Positions 23,775-31,837 of a DNA stretch of 64,000 nt are shown in pieces. A program made the position numbers and the translations under genes. The stretch lies in NCBI GenBank assembly GCA_903857865.1, contig CAIOGO010000018.1, positions 1 through 64,000 of the forward strand. The letters are read 5' to 3'. How positions within the stretch are numbered: the stretch's first letter is position 1; each line of letters begins with the position of its first letter. The notes under the pieces are model-generated. The model did not search any database. It saw only the letters and a list, made by a program, of their open reading frames with translations, and was not told where the DNA came from. The DNA is from an uncultured bacterium. Lineage in GTDB: Bacteria > Bipolaricaulota > Bipolaricaulia > UBA7950 > UBA9294.

Positions 23775-24436
23775 GCGAACGAGCCGGAGCCCGCGACGAT
23801 TTCCTCCGCCCGCGTGAAGAAGCGACCAACATCGACTCCATCGACTAGCGCATGATGCGCCTGGACGTTGAGCGGAAGGAGAACGCGGCGACCCTGCTCG
23901 CGGAAGCGTCCCCAGGCGATGCGCGGGACGGAGTCCGGGGGATCGAGGGGAACTGGGTGCACGAGGGCGGTGAACGACACCCACGGCAAGGTCGTCATGA
24001 AGAAGAGATCGTCGCGATCCGGCTCGGACCACAACGAGCCCGAGCGTCGCGCCCGCTCGATGCGCGCGTCGGCGTCCGCGGCGAAGCGGCCGATGTCGGG
24101 ATCGTACCGCAGCGTGGCGAAGCGGAAGGCGTCTCCCTCTCCGAGTATGGTGATCGACGGGTCGACGACCTCGTGCTCGACGACGTCGTTCCCGCGGATG
24201 CGTTGGCGGAACGCCGGGACCTCGTTTGCCGCTGTGCAGAGCGCATGGACGAGGCTGACCGTAAACGAGAACCCGCGAGCGCGATGCGTCTCTCGCAGTC
24301 GCGTCACGTCGAGGTCGGCGGTCACGCCCATGTACGGGAACGAGAGACCTCGGAAGAGCTCGAACGCCTCGCGACGACTCCATGTGGTGACGTCAATGAC
24401 GCGTGGTGCGCGGCGCTCTTCTACGGGTTGGTCCAC
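23771..24436 (-). CDS. Chloramphenicol-acetyltransferase-like protein
   Basis: About 221 residues from a GTG at 24436; the frame stays open to an ATG at 24562, but the type-A CAT length (about 215-220) and a GAGG before the GTG favour the shorter form. RREAFELFRGLSFPYMGVTA matches the CAT N terminus. The catalytic motif is AHHALVDGVDVGRFF near the C terminus, with the His of HHxxxDG and the structural Asp present. SITILGEGDAFRFATLRYDP lies in the middle. It would transfer acetyl from acetyl-CoA to chloramphenicol or another hydroxyl. True resistance activity is not shown by sequence. Confidence 0.8.
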   Translation of the reverse strand: MDQPVEERRAPRVIDVTTWSRREAFELFRGLSFPYMGVTADLDVTRLRETHRARGFSFTVSLVHALCTAANEVPAFRQRIRGNDVVEHEVVDPSITILGEGDAFRFATLRYDPDIGRFAADADARIERARRSGSLWSEPDRDDLFFMTTLPWVSFTALVHPVPLDPPDSVPRIAWGRFREQGRRVLLPLNVQAHHALVDGVDVGRFFTRAEEIVAGSGSFA

Positions 24437-24686
24437 AGTTTCACCGCCTCGGCGCGGACGACGAAGCAGGACGCGGGCGAGGCCCCGGCGGGCGTGGCCG
24501 CTGGCGGCGCGAGCCATGCGAGCGCAAAAGCGAACGAACGCCTCATCTCGACCTCCGATCACGAACTCCGTTGGATTCTAGGTGCGCGGACGTGGAGAGA
24601 CAACGAACACCGTGCCTCGACGCCTTGCTCACGGTGCCTCCACTCGGTCAATCTAGCGTGGGTGAGCAGGTCGGGAGGAGGAGTCC

Positions 24687-25712
24687 GTGAGTTGGACGAG
24701 GCGGCGGAAACGGTGGATGTGGATTGCGCTCGGGGCGCTCGTTTCTCTTGGGCTGCTTGTCCTCGCTTTCGTCCTCGTGCTCCACTTCACGGCGCCCGTT
24801 CCGCCCGGTGACGCGCCTGAGGTCGCGGTGAAGGCGATTCCGTCCGACTGGATCGAGCCCCCCGTGGCCCAGACCGAGTCGGAGGAGTCCGCAACTTCGT
24901 CCGGCCGGGCGACGTGGCGATCGACGGGCGCGCTCGCCCTGACCGCTGATGGGCGCTCGTTCGGCGAAGAAACCTACGAGCTCAGTGTTTCCGTTGACGG
25001 GGCGGTGCTCAAGTCTTCGGGCCGGTTCTGGTTCAAGATCCTCCTCGCTACGGTCAACGTGGCGTTCGAGCAGCGCTGGGAGGGGGGAGCCGGCCTCGAG
25101 CCGACGCTCTACACGCTGCACCTGAATGCGCCCTTCGGACAAGGCCAAGACATCGCCGGCGCGCTCGACGGGAACCGGTTCGCCGTGCGGCGCAACCGAA
25201 ACGAGACGAGCCTTTCCATCGCGCCTGAGCGGACGATCGTCCTCGGCACGTTCAGCACCTACGCCCTCGTGCCGCTCTGGTTCGAAGAACGGCAACAAGA
25301 TGGAGCCGCGTCGTTTGACGTCCTCCTATTCGGCGGGCCGCCGGGTGCCGCGTCCGTGGGCGGAGACGGCGAACTTCCCAAGGTCACCGTCGAGCGCGAC
25401 GGGACGGCGTCCGCACGAGGGGACGGTCTGATGATCCATGTCGAGAGGTATAAGATCTCGAGCCCGTTCGGCGACAGCGTGCTCTACGCCAAAGGGAGAG
25501 AGTTCCTTGCCCTCGTCGCCGGAACCCCCGACCGGCCGCTTCTCGTCCACCGCAGCGACTACTTCCCTCAAGGCTTCAACGTGGTCGACACGCAGAACGC
25601 GACGGGTGCGCTCCAGCTGGTTGAGAATCTCGGGTACCGGGCGACGAGGACCTTCATCACGTACCGCAAGCCGCTGGCGCAGCCGGATGCGGCTGGAGCT
25701 GCGCGGAAGTAA
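24687..25712 (+). CDS. Membrane-anchored periplasmic protein of unknown function
   Basis: 341 residues from a GTG that follows GGAGGAGGAG. A short basic N terminus precedes one membrane helix (about residues 11-32), and the rest should lie outside the cytoplasm. The body is rich in beta-strands, e.g. SFGEETYELSVSVDGAVLKS, LEPTLYTLHLNAPFGQGQDI and a C-terminal LVHRSDYFPQGFNVV. The same succession of motifs occurs in the middle domain of the protein encoded at 29463-31718, so the two are probably paralogous. I cannot assign a function. Confidence 0.65.
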   Translation: MSWTRRRKRWMWIALGALVSLGLLVLAFVLVLHFTAPVPPGDAPEVAVKAIPSDWIEPPVAQTESEESATSSGRATWRSTGALALTADGRSFGEETYELSVSVDGAVLKSSGRFWFKILLATVNVAFEQRWEGGAGLEPTLYTLHLNAPFGQGQDIAGALDGNRFAVRRNRNETSLSIAPERTIVLGTFSTYALVPLWFEERQQDGAASFDVLLFGGPPGAASVGGDGELPKVTVERDGTASARGDGLMIHVERYKISSPFGDSVLYAKGREFLALVAGTPDRPLLVHRSDYFPQGFNVVDTQNATGALQLVENLGYRATRTFITYRKPLAQPDAAGAARK

Positions 25713-25779
25713 CTCCCAGCCATCTCTCAAGGGTGCGGCTCCGATTGCCCTCTGGAGACGGCGGGGCGAAACTCTCCCC

Positions 25780-26760
25780 ATGCGACGGTTCGACGAGCTT
25801 ACGGACAGCGAGAAGACAGAGCGCTACGCGCGCCTTGCCGAGAAAGCCCTCGCCGCCTACGGCCTTGCCGGCGACCTCGTCTACGTCGCCCAAGGGACAA
25901 GCGTTGTGTTTCGATTGCGCGCCGGCGGGGCGTCGTTCGCACTACGCCTCTGCGCTCCCGGACGCGATCACGCTCCGCTGCGGCGTGAGCTCCTCTGGCT
26001 TGCAGCCCTCGGCCGCGACACGAGCTTGTCGATTCCCGAGCCGGTCTTGAGTCTGACCGGAGACCTCTTCCGGTCTGTGTCGATGGAGGGTGTGCCTAGC
26101 ACGCGAGCGTGCATGGTGTTGCGTTGGATTGACGGCGAGCGCCGCGAAGCCGAGCTGACCACTGACGAGGTGGCGGCCATGGGGCAACTTGCCGCGGCAT
26201 TGCACCGGCACGCCGAGACGTTCCGCTGGCCGGACGAGCTTGCGCTCGGATGCGCGGATCCCGCGGACCGGATGCTTGCGGCTGCCGAAGGTGTCCGTCC
26301 GGCGCTTGCCTCGCCGGCGGACCAGGCGCTGTTGTGCAACGCGGCGGCCTTCGTCAGCGAGGCCACCGCAGAGCACGGGGCCAGCCCGGAGGCTATCGGG
26401 GTCATCCACGGCGACCTACGGCTGCGAAAGATGCGCACGGGCCGCGACCCGGTAGGCATCCTCGGGTTCGACGCCTGCCGCATCGGCGCGTACCTCGACG
26501 ATCTCTCTCTCCTTTGGAGCGCGCTCGACGGCCGCGAAGCGACGCCGGCGCTTCGTGAAGCGTTGCTCGACGGATACCAGTCGGTCCGCGGGTTTCCCGC
26601 CGGCGGCGCGAGCTCCCTGCGCGCCTACGTCGCGTTGCGCGGAATGGAGGACGCCGCGCGGACACTCCATGCCCTGGGCCGAGAACGGACGCCCAATCGG
26701 GGGTCCCTGGATCGAGTGACGGGCGACCTTCGCCGCGTTCTGGTCGGCGCCTTGCGCTAG
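25780..26760 (+). CDS. Aminoglycoside-phosphotransferase-like kinase fold with altered catalytic residues
   Basis: 326 residues. The fold is APH/choline-kinase-like: VYVAQGTSVVFRLRAGGASF then ALRLCAP (N lobe with Lys replaced by Arg), MVLRWIDGER (hinge), LAAALHRHAE and the Brenner-type loop VIHGDLRLRKM (about 208). The loop lacks the Asn of HGDxxxxN (Lys instead), and the DFG-like site reads ILGFDACRIG where the metal-binding Asp of 'IDF' should be, so Gly has replaced it. It may be a pseudokinase or use a shifted Asp. The start ATG at 25780 was chosen from homology; it precedes the second MATE gene. Confidence 0.7.
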   Translation: MRRFDELTDSEKTERYARLAEKALAAYGLAGDLVYVAQGTSVVFRLRAGGASFALRLCAPGRDHAPLRRELLWLAALGRDTSLSIPEPVLSLTGDLFRSVSMEGVPSTRACMVLRWIDGERREAELTTDEVAAMGQLAAALHRHAETFRWPDELALGCADPADRMLAAAEGVRPALASPADQALLCNAAAFVSEATAEHGASPEAIGVIHGDLRLRKMRTGRDPVGILGFDACRIGAYLDDLSLLWSALDGREATPALREALLDGYQSVRGFPAGGASSLRAYVALRGMEDAARTLHALGRERTPNRGSLDRVTGDLRRVLVGALR

Positions 26761-26816
26761 TCCGTTCGACACAGTGCGTCGGTGCAATGAGCCGCTCCTC
26801 CCAGTATTCTCCCTGA

Positions 26817-28274
26817 ATGCACTTCAAGACGCCGACCCGAGAGGACATCCTGACCGGACCCGCCCTGCGCACGATGGCTTGCATCGGGGCGCCGGCTGCG
26901 CTCGGTTCCCTCATCTTCACGTTCTACAACCTGGCTGACGCGTTCTGGGTCGGTCGGCTTCCGGTCGACGACGCCGGAGCGGCCATGGCCGGGATCCAGG
27001 TTTCTTGGCCCTTCGTTTGGCTACTCATCTCGTTCATCGGCGGCTTCGGCGGCGCGGCGGCCAGCGCGTTCGTCGCCCAGTACACGGGAGCGGGGCGGCC
27101 GCGCGAAGCGAATCTCGCTCTGAACCAGCTTGTGTTCCTCTCTGCGGTCGGCAGCGTGGTCTTCGGCCTGCTCGGCTTCGCGCTCACGCCGTGGGTCCTC
27201 ACGATTCTTGTCGGCCACGGAGCGGTTGCGGACGCAGCCGGCATCTATCTTCAGATCATCTTCCTCGGCTTGCCGACGATGGTGCTGCCCGGCCTTTTCT
27301 CGCAGGCATACATCGCCACCGGCGACGGAGTGACGCCGCTCCTCGTGAACGGAGCATGCACCGTGCTGAACATGGTTCTCGATCCCTTCCTCGTTCTCGG
27401 GTGGGGTCCGTTTGGCCGCATGGGCATCCTCGGCGCTGGATACGCGACCGTGGCCGCTCAAGCCGTGGCGACGATCGTCTTCCTCGTCTTGTTCGCGCGC
27501 AGCCGCGGCGTACTCCACCTGCGATGGGCCGAGCTTCGACCTCGGAAGAGCTGGATTCTGCGCGCGCTGCGCGTCGGGACTCCGGCCGGCCTCGGTCAGT
27601 CCGGGACGGCGCTCGGCTTCGTCGTCATGACCGGCGTGATCGGCCGCCTGCCAAACGCGGAGGCGGCACTTGCCGGGTACGGCGTGGGGGATCGCCTCCT
27701 CGGGATCTTCCTCATTCTCTCGGAAGGGCTGCAATCTGGGCTCACGGCGATGATCGGCCAGGCGCTCGGCGCTGGACTCCTCGAACGGGCGAGGGACCTC
27801 CTGCGAAAGGGGCTGGCCTCGCTCATCGTGATCCTCTCGATCGAAGGCGTCATCCTGATCCTCATCCGACACCCCCTTGTGGCGCTGTTCGCCCCGGGAA
27901 ACGCGGATGTCATCGAGGTGGGCGCGCAGTTCGTCCTCGCGTTTGCCGTGTCGCTCCCGTTCTTCGGAACGTTCTTTGCCGCCACGGCCGTCTACCGAGC
28001 GGCGGGGCGCAATTGGCCCTCGGCGATGCTCGAGCTCGTGCGACTGTGGGGGCTGCGAGTGCCCCTTTCGTTTCTCTTCGCCTTCCCCTTCGGCCTTGGA
28101 GCGACCGGCGCGTGGTGGGGCATGTCGGCGAGCAACATCCTGGCCGGACTCCTCGCCGTCGTCTTCCTCGGCCGCTACAGCTGGCAACACGCGATCATCG
28201 AGCCGGCATCGGATCCTACCTGCGCTCTCCAGGTCCATCCTGGAGGAACGCGCGTCAACCCTGACGAACCGTAG
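26817..28274 (+). CDS. MATE-family multidrug efflux protein, copy 2
   Basis: 485 residues, about 12 helices. The start region REDILTGPALRTMACIGAPA, AGIQVSWPFVWLLISFIGGF and the second-half RVGTPAGLGQSGTALGFVVM mirror copy 1 at 16541, including the order of helices. A C-terminal tail of about 25 residues after the last helix is Pro/Gly-rich and unique to this copy. Role: proton- or sodium-driven export of cationic compounds. It follows the kinase-like gene by 56 bases and could share its transcript. Confidence 0.9.
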   Translation: MHFKTPTREDILTGPALRTMACIGAPAALGSLIFTFYNLADAFWVGRLPVDDAGAAMAGIQVSWPFVWLLISFIGGFGGAAASAFVAQYTGAGRPREANLALNQLVFLSAVGSVVFGLLGFALTPWVLTILVGHGAVADAAGIYLQIIFLGLPTMVLPGLFSQAYIATGDGVTPLLVNGACTVLNMVLDPFLVLGWGPFGRMGILGAGYATVAAQAVATIVFLVLFARSRGVLHLRWAELRPRKSWILRALRVGTPAGLGQSGTALGFVVMTGVIGRLPNAEAALAGYGVGDRLLGIFLILSEGLQSGLTAMIGQALGAGLLERARDLLRKGLASLIVILSIEGVILILIRHPLVALFAPGNADVIEVGAQFVLAFAVSLPFFGTFFAATAVYRAAGRNWPSAMLELVRLWGLRVPLSFLFAFPFGLGATGAWWGMSASNILAGLLAVVFLGRYSWQHAIIEPASDPTCALQVHPGGTRVNPDEP

Positions 28275-28420
28275 GACGAACGGCCGGCGCTTGTGGCAGC
28301 TCGGGCCCGGAGGAACAGGGCGATGATGACGCGAAGACCCTGCGCACGTGAGTTCATTCCGCGCCTACCGCTAGGAGATCCCAGCTTGCCCTCCGGCCGC
28401 TGCTTTGGCGCTCCGCTACG

Positions 28421-29275
28421 TCACGGAGTTGTCTGGCTTGGACGCGGCACGTGCCGTGCGATCTCGGCCGCGAGAGAATCGCCGGGCAGCGCGAACGAGT
28501 TGATCAACTCGCCGTTCAGGTACGTCCATCCCCAGTCCCACGGCGACGCCGCCAGCCGGAACGCGTCCTCGCGCGAGTCGATCGCGTGCTGCTCGAACGA
28601 GATGCGGCCTCGGTCGGGGTGGCTCTCGATCGCGAGGCGGAGTCGCTCCGCGAAGCTGACGCTGTACGGACAACGTGCGCTCCACGTGGAGTCGATGGCC
28701 AGGAGACCCTCGCCACGCAGATCGCGTGGCGCAAAGGTTGCTGGCGCCAAGCGCGGCGGGAGAGCGCCCGCGTGGAACGGCAGCCAGAGGAGCGCGATCG
28801 GTTCCTGGCGGACGATCTCCAGGAAACCAAGGCGTGTCAGGAGAGCGATGGGATAGTGCGTCGGATGATTCCATCCCAACGTCGCCATTCCGGAGAACGT
28901 GTTTCGTGCTTCGGCGACGGCGGCCTCGATGAGTCGAGCTTCTTGTTCGAGGTGACTCGGATCCTCCGGCTCGGTGCCCGCCCAATGGAAGCAGAGGAGG
29001 ACGCAGGCGCCCGGCGCCTCGATCGGAAAGGGCGCCGTCTCGGCGGGCATAAACTCGACGAACCCACGCGGCCTGCCATCGGCGTAGGCGACGAGGCCAC
29101 GCATGCCCTCCGCGACTCTCTCCCGATGCCACCGCGTGACCACGTCGAGATCTCCAAGGAACGACTTCCCGGCAAGCTCGAGGCCGCCTGGGCAGCAGAC
29201 GACGTCCGACAACGTTGTGCCATCAAGGGGGCGAATCTCTGCGCTTTGGGTCTGCTCCATGGGCGGAGCCAGCAT
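28421..29275 (-). CDS. YoaP-like protein: GNAT domain plus thioredoxin-like C-terminal domain
   Basis: 284 residues. The first 140 residues are a GNAT-like fold (RGLVAYADGRPRGFVEFMPA, then VLLCFHWAGTEPEDPSHLEQ and LLTRLGFLEI), though the usual R/QxxGxG/A acetyl-CoA loop is not conserved. Residues about 180-270 (LLAIDSTWSARCPYSVSFAE, then HAIDSREDAFRLAASPWDWG and YLNGELI) fit the YoaP-type thioredoxin-like domain with a CPY motif. An enzyme with unknown acceptor. The ATG at 29260 is a possible alternative start. Confidence 0.65.
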   Translation of the reverse strand: MLAPPMEQTQSAEIRPLDGTTLSDVVCCPGGLELAGKSFLGDLDVVTRWHRERVAEGMRGLVAYADGRPRGFVEFMPAETAPFPIEAPGACVLLCFHWAGTEPEDPSHLEQEARLIEAAVAEARNTFSGMATLGWNHPTHYPIALLTRLGFLEIVRQEPIALLWLPFHAGALPPRLAPATFAPRDLRGEGLLAIDSTWSARCPYSVSFAERLRLAIESHPDRGRISFEQHAIDSREDAFRLAASPWDWGWTYLNGELINSFALPGDSLAAEIARHVPRPSQTTP

Positions 29276-29367
29276 ACCGGGCGGGAGAGTGGTCCGCTAG
29301 GCGCCGCTCGATGGCGCGGGCTTGGAACTACGTATGCACGTCGCCTGCGGCGCCCTCGTTAGCGCAC

Positions 29368-29458
29368 CCTAGACCGTTCGAAGCGCCTTGCGCAGGATGG
29401 CGAATCTTGCGTCGGGCGGAATTTTCTCGACGCGGAACCCGAGCTGTTTGTACAACCC
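29368..29458 (-). pseudogene. C-terminal remnant of a GNAT acetyltransferase
   Basis: Between two minus-strand genes, the frame ending at TAG 29368-29370 reads GLYKQLGFRVEKIPPDARFA then ILRKALRTV. 'LYxxLGFxxE' is the last strand of GNAT domains. Nothing upstream in this frame belongs to an acetyltransferase, because the next gene's end begins five bases away. I take it as a fragment left after deletion. Confidence 0.45.
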
Positions 29459-29462
29459 TGAG

Positions 29463-31718
29463 CTACGAGGCCGGGCTCGGTCCCGAGGGGCTTCCGCTCG
29501 GTGGAATCGGAGTGGGAGTGACCCAGCTGAGAATCGTCGCGACCACGCTCCAGTCCATCTCCGCGTCCAGGTGCCCGTTGAGAGAAGCCGCCGGTTCCGG
29601 CTGGACCCGCAGCCAGTGGTTGACGCCCTTCACGACGGCCGATGTGGCTTCCTGGTTGCCGGCCGCTTGTGCGGCCTGAACGAACAGCTCGGCACCCGCC
29701 GCCGGCACGACGAAGTCCGTGTCTCCCTGGACGAACAGCATCTTCGTCTGCACCGCGCGCGCCGCGTCGACGGGGTCCACGTCCAGGACGTCGCGCAACA
29801 ACGGCAACGGGAAGAACTGACTCCTTCTGGCGTACTCCAGCTCGTTCATCCACGGCAGCGCCTCTCGTGCGGCCTCCAAGCCGACATCGGCCCACGTCCC
29901 TTGCGTCGACCGGGCAAACCGCAGGAACGATTGCTCGCGTTCGACGAGGGCTTGCACATCCGCGGAGGAGAGCCCGTCTGCCTCGGCACGCCCGCGAACC
30001 TGCTCGACCCAGCTCTCGGCAAGGGAGCGGGCGGGCGTCGCGATTGAAATGGCGCCGCTCGCGAAGAGGCTTCGCGCACCCAAGCGCTGGGCCAGCAAGC
30101 CGCCGTAGCCGTACCCGACGACGAACACCTTCGTGGGGTCGATCATCGGGTCGTGGCTGAGCGTGATGAGTGCGACCAGTGCGTCGTCCTCCAGCTCGGC
30201 GAGCGTGAGCCTCGCGTAGTCCCCGCCGCTCGCGCCGGTGCCACGCGGGTCGAAGCGGAAGCTGGCGACTCCCTGCTGTCCAAGCCGGCGAGCCAGATCG
30301 CGGAGGATTCTCGTCTCGAGCCCGACGGCGTCGCCGTTGCGGTCGAACGGCCCGAGATCCGGAAGCAGGAGGACGGCGGGCATCTTCCCGGCCGCGGAGG
30401 ACGGGGCGGTGAAGGTCCCCTTGAGGGTGACTCCCTGGTCGACGAACTTCGTCTCGATCTCCGCGACGCCCATTGGTGCGGCCATCTCAACCAGCGTGCG
30501 CTTTGCGAGCGAAAGCCCCTTCGGGAAGAGGTCCTGGCGGTAGGCAAAGAGCGCCTGCGACGGCACAGCGACGGCGATCACGATGTCGTTCTGCACGTAG
30601 TAGTACGCAACATCGGCCTCCGTTCCGAACTGGACCCGGTGCTCGTATCCGAGGTCCTTCAGGCCTGAAACGGACACGGTGACCGGGACCGAGGGTCCGA
30701 TCCGCACGGGAATGAGGTCTCGTTGGCTCGCGCGGAGGATCGTCCGCTCGACGACCACCTTGTCGACCGTGGCTCCGAGCGCCCGGTGGATCAAGACGTA
30801 GGACGAGGGCGACGCGCCGTCGAATGCCACGGCGGCCGGCGCTGACTGAACGCTCTCTTCGATGATCCGGACGCCTGCAGCGACGAGCACGACGCGACCT
30901 TCCTCCAGGTCCGCGGTGACATCTTGCGCGACGCCATTCACGGTTCCCGTCAGCCGGTACCCCGTGGGTTGGAGATTTGCGTCCAAGGTCAGCGCCTGCG
31001 AAAGCTCCGTTCCGAGGGGGCCTCCGCTGCGCCGGATGTTCGAGGCGAGTGTATACCCCTCGCCAGAACGCTGCAGCTCGAACGTCTCGATCCCGACGGG
31101 AATCCCCGTCTGAAGCACGAGGAATCGGCCCTCGTCGACGCGCTCGTCCGTCGTTGCGGCAACCACGCCAGGTTCGGTGGGCGAAGGTCGAAGCTCTGCA
31201 GCCGGTTCCGGCGGCACAGGTTGCGGAGCGTGTTCTACCGCCGCTTCCGCCGAAGGTTGAGGCGCTGTTGCCGGCTCCACGGGTTGGGCGATCGGTTGTG
31301 CCGGAGTCTGTGACTGCGGCTCGGCCGTCGCGGGCTCGACGGCCGGTTGGGACTCAGGTTGCGCGGGAGGCGGCGCTACAGGCTGCGTCGCAGGCGTTGT
31401 CGTCGACTGAGTCGTGGGCTGTGCCCCCGTCTCGAGCTTTGACACCCGTGCGCCGAGCGCGTCGATGTCGGCCAGCGCATCGGCCTGCTCCTTCACCTTG
31501 CCGGACAAGTCGTTGACTCGCGCGGTGATCGGGGCCACCAGTTCGGATTGCCGAGTTGTGGTCTCGGTTCGCTGGCGGGCAACCTCAGCGCGTAGGTCGT
31601 CGAGCTCGCGGCTCGCGTCGTTCGTCGAGCGTATGAGGTGCACGGTCAACGCCAACAGCGCGACGAGCGAGCCGATCAGCACGATGGCACCAACGAGCTT
31701 CCAGGAACGGTTCTTCAT
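29463..31718 (-). CDS. Membrane-anchored hydrolase-like protein with long Pro/Gln linker
   Basis: 751 residues. An N-terminal membrane helix (KLVGAIVLIGSLVALLALTV) is followed by a coiled coil (about 35-95), a Thr/Pro/Gln/Ala-rich linker (about 100-210), a beta-rich domain (about 220-430) similar to the protein at 24687, then an alpha/beta-hydrolase (about 440-740). The hydrolase has LLPDLGPFDRNGDAVGLETR, FDPRGTGASGGDYA, Asp in FVQGDTDFVVP and His in VKGVNHWLRV. At the nucleophile elbow the sequence is VVGYGYGGLLAQ: Gly sits where Ser should be, encoded GGC. So it looks catalytically altered. An extracytoplasmic scaffold or modified enzyme is possible. Confidence 0.75.
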   Translation of the reverse strand: MKNRSWKLVGAIVLIGSLVALLALTVHLIRSTNDASRELDDLRAEVARQRTETTTRQSELVAPITARVNDLSGKVKEQADALADIDALGARVSKLETGAQPTTQSTTTPATQPVAPPPAQPESQPAVEPATAEPQSQTPAQPIAQPVEPATAPQPSAEAAVEHAPQPVPPEPAAELRPSPTEPGVVAATTDERVDEGRFLVLQTGIPVGIETFELQRSGEGYTLASNIRRSGGPLGTELSQALTLDANLQPTGYRLTGTVNGVAQDVTADLEEGRVVLVAAGVRIIEESVQSAPAAVAFDGASPSSYVLIHRALGATVDKVVVERTILRASQRDLIPVRIGPSVPVTVSVSGLKDLGYEHRVQFGTEADVAYYYVQNDIVIAVAVPSQALFAYRQDLFPKGLSLAKRTLVEMAAPMGVAEIETKFVDQGVTLKGTFTAPSSAAGKMPAVLLLPDLGPFDRNGDAVGLETRILRDLARRLGQQGVASFRFDPRGTGASGGDYARLTLAELEDDALVALITLSHDPMIDPTKVFVVGYGYGGLLAQRLGARSLFASGAISIATPARSLAESWVEQVRGRAEADGLSSADVQALVEREQSFLRFARSTQGTWADVGLEAAREALPWMNELEYARRSQFFPLPLLRDVLDVDPVDAARAVQTKMLFVQGDTDFVVPAAGAELFVQAAQAAGNQEATSAVVKGVNHWLRVQPEPAASLNGHLDAEMDWSVVATILSWVTPTPIPPSGSPSGPSPAS

Positions 31719-31837
31719 GGCGCTCTCCCTTCGCGATCCTGTCGTCTGGAACGAAGACCAGCGCAGTATAGAAGATGGCGGAGAGAGATGAAAGCTGTGG
31801 AATCGGCCCACGGGCGTAGCCGCGGCCGCGCAGGGCC

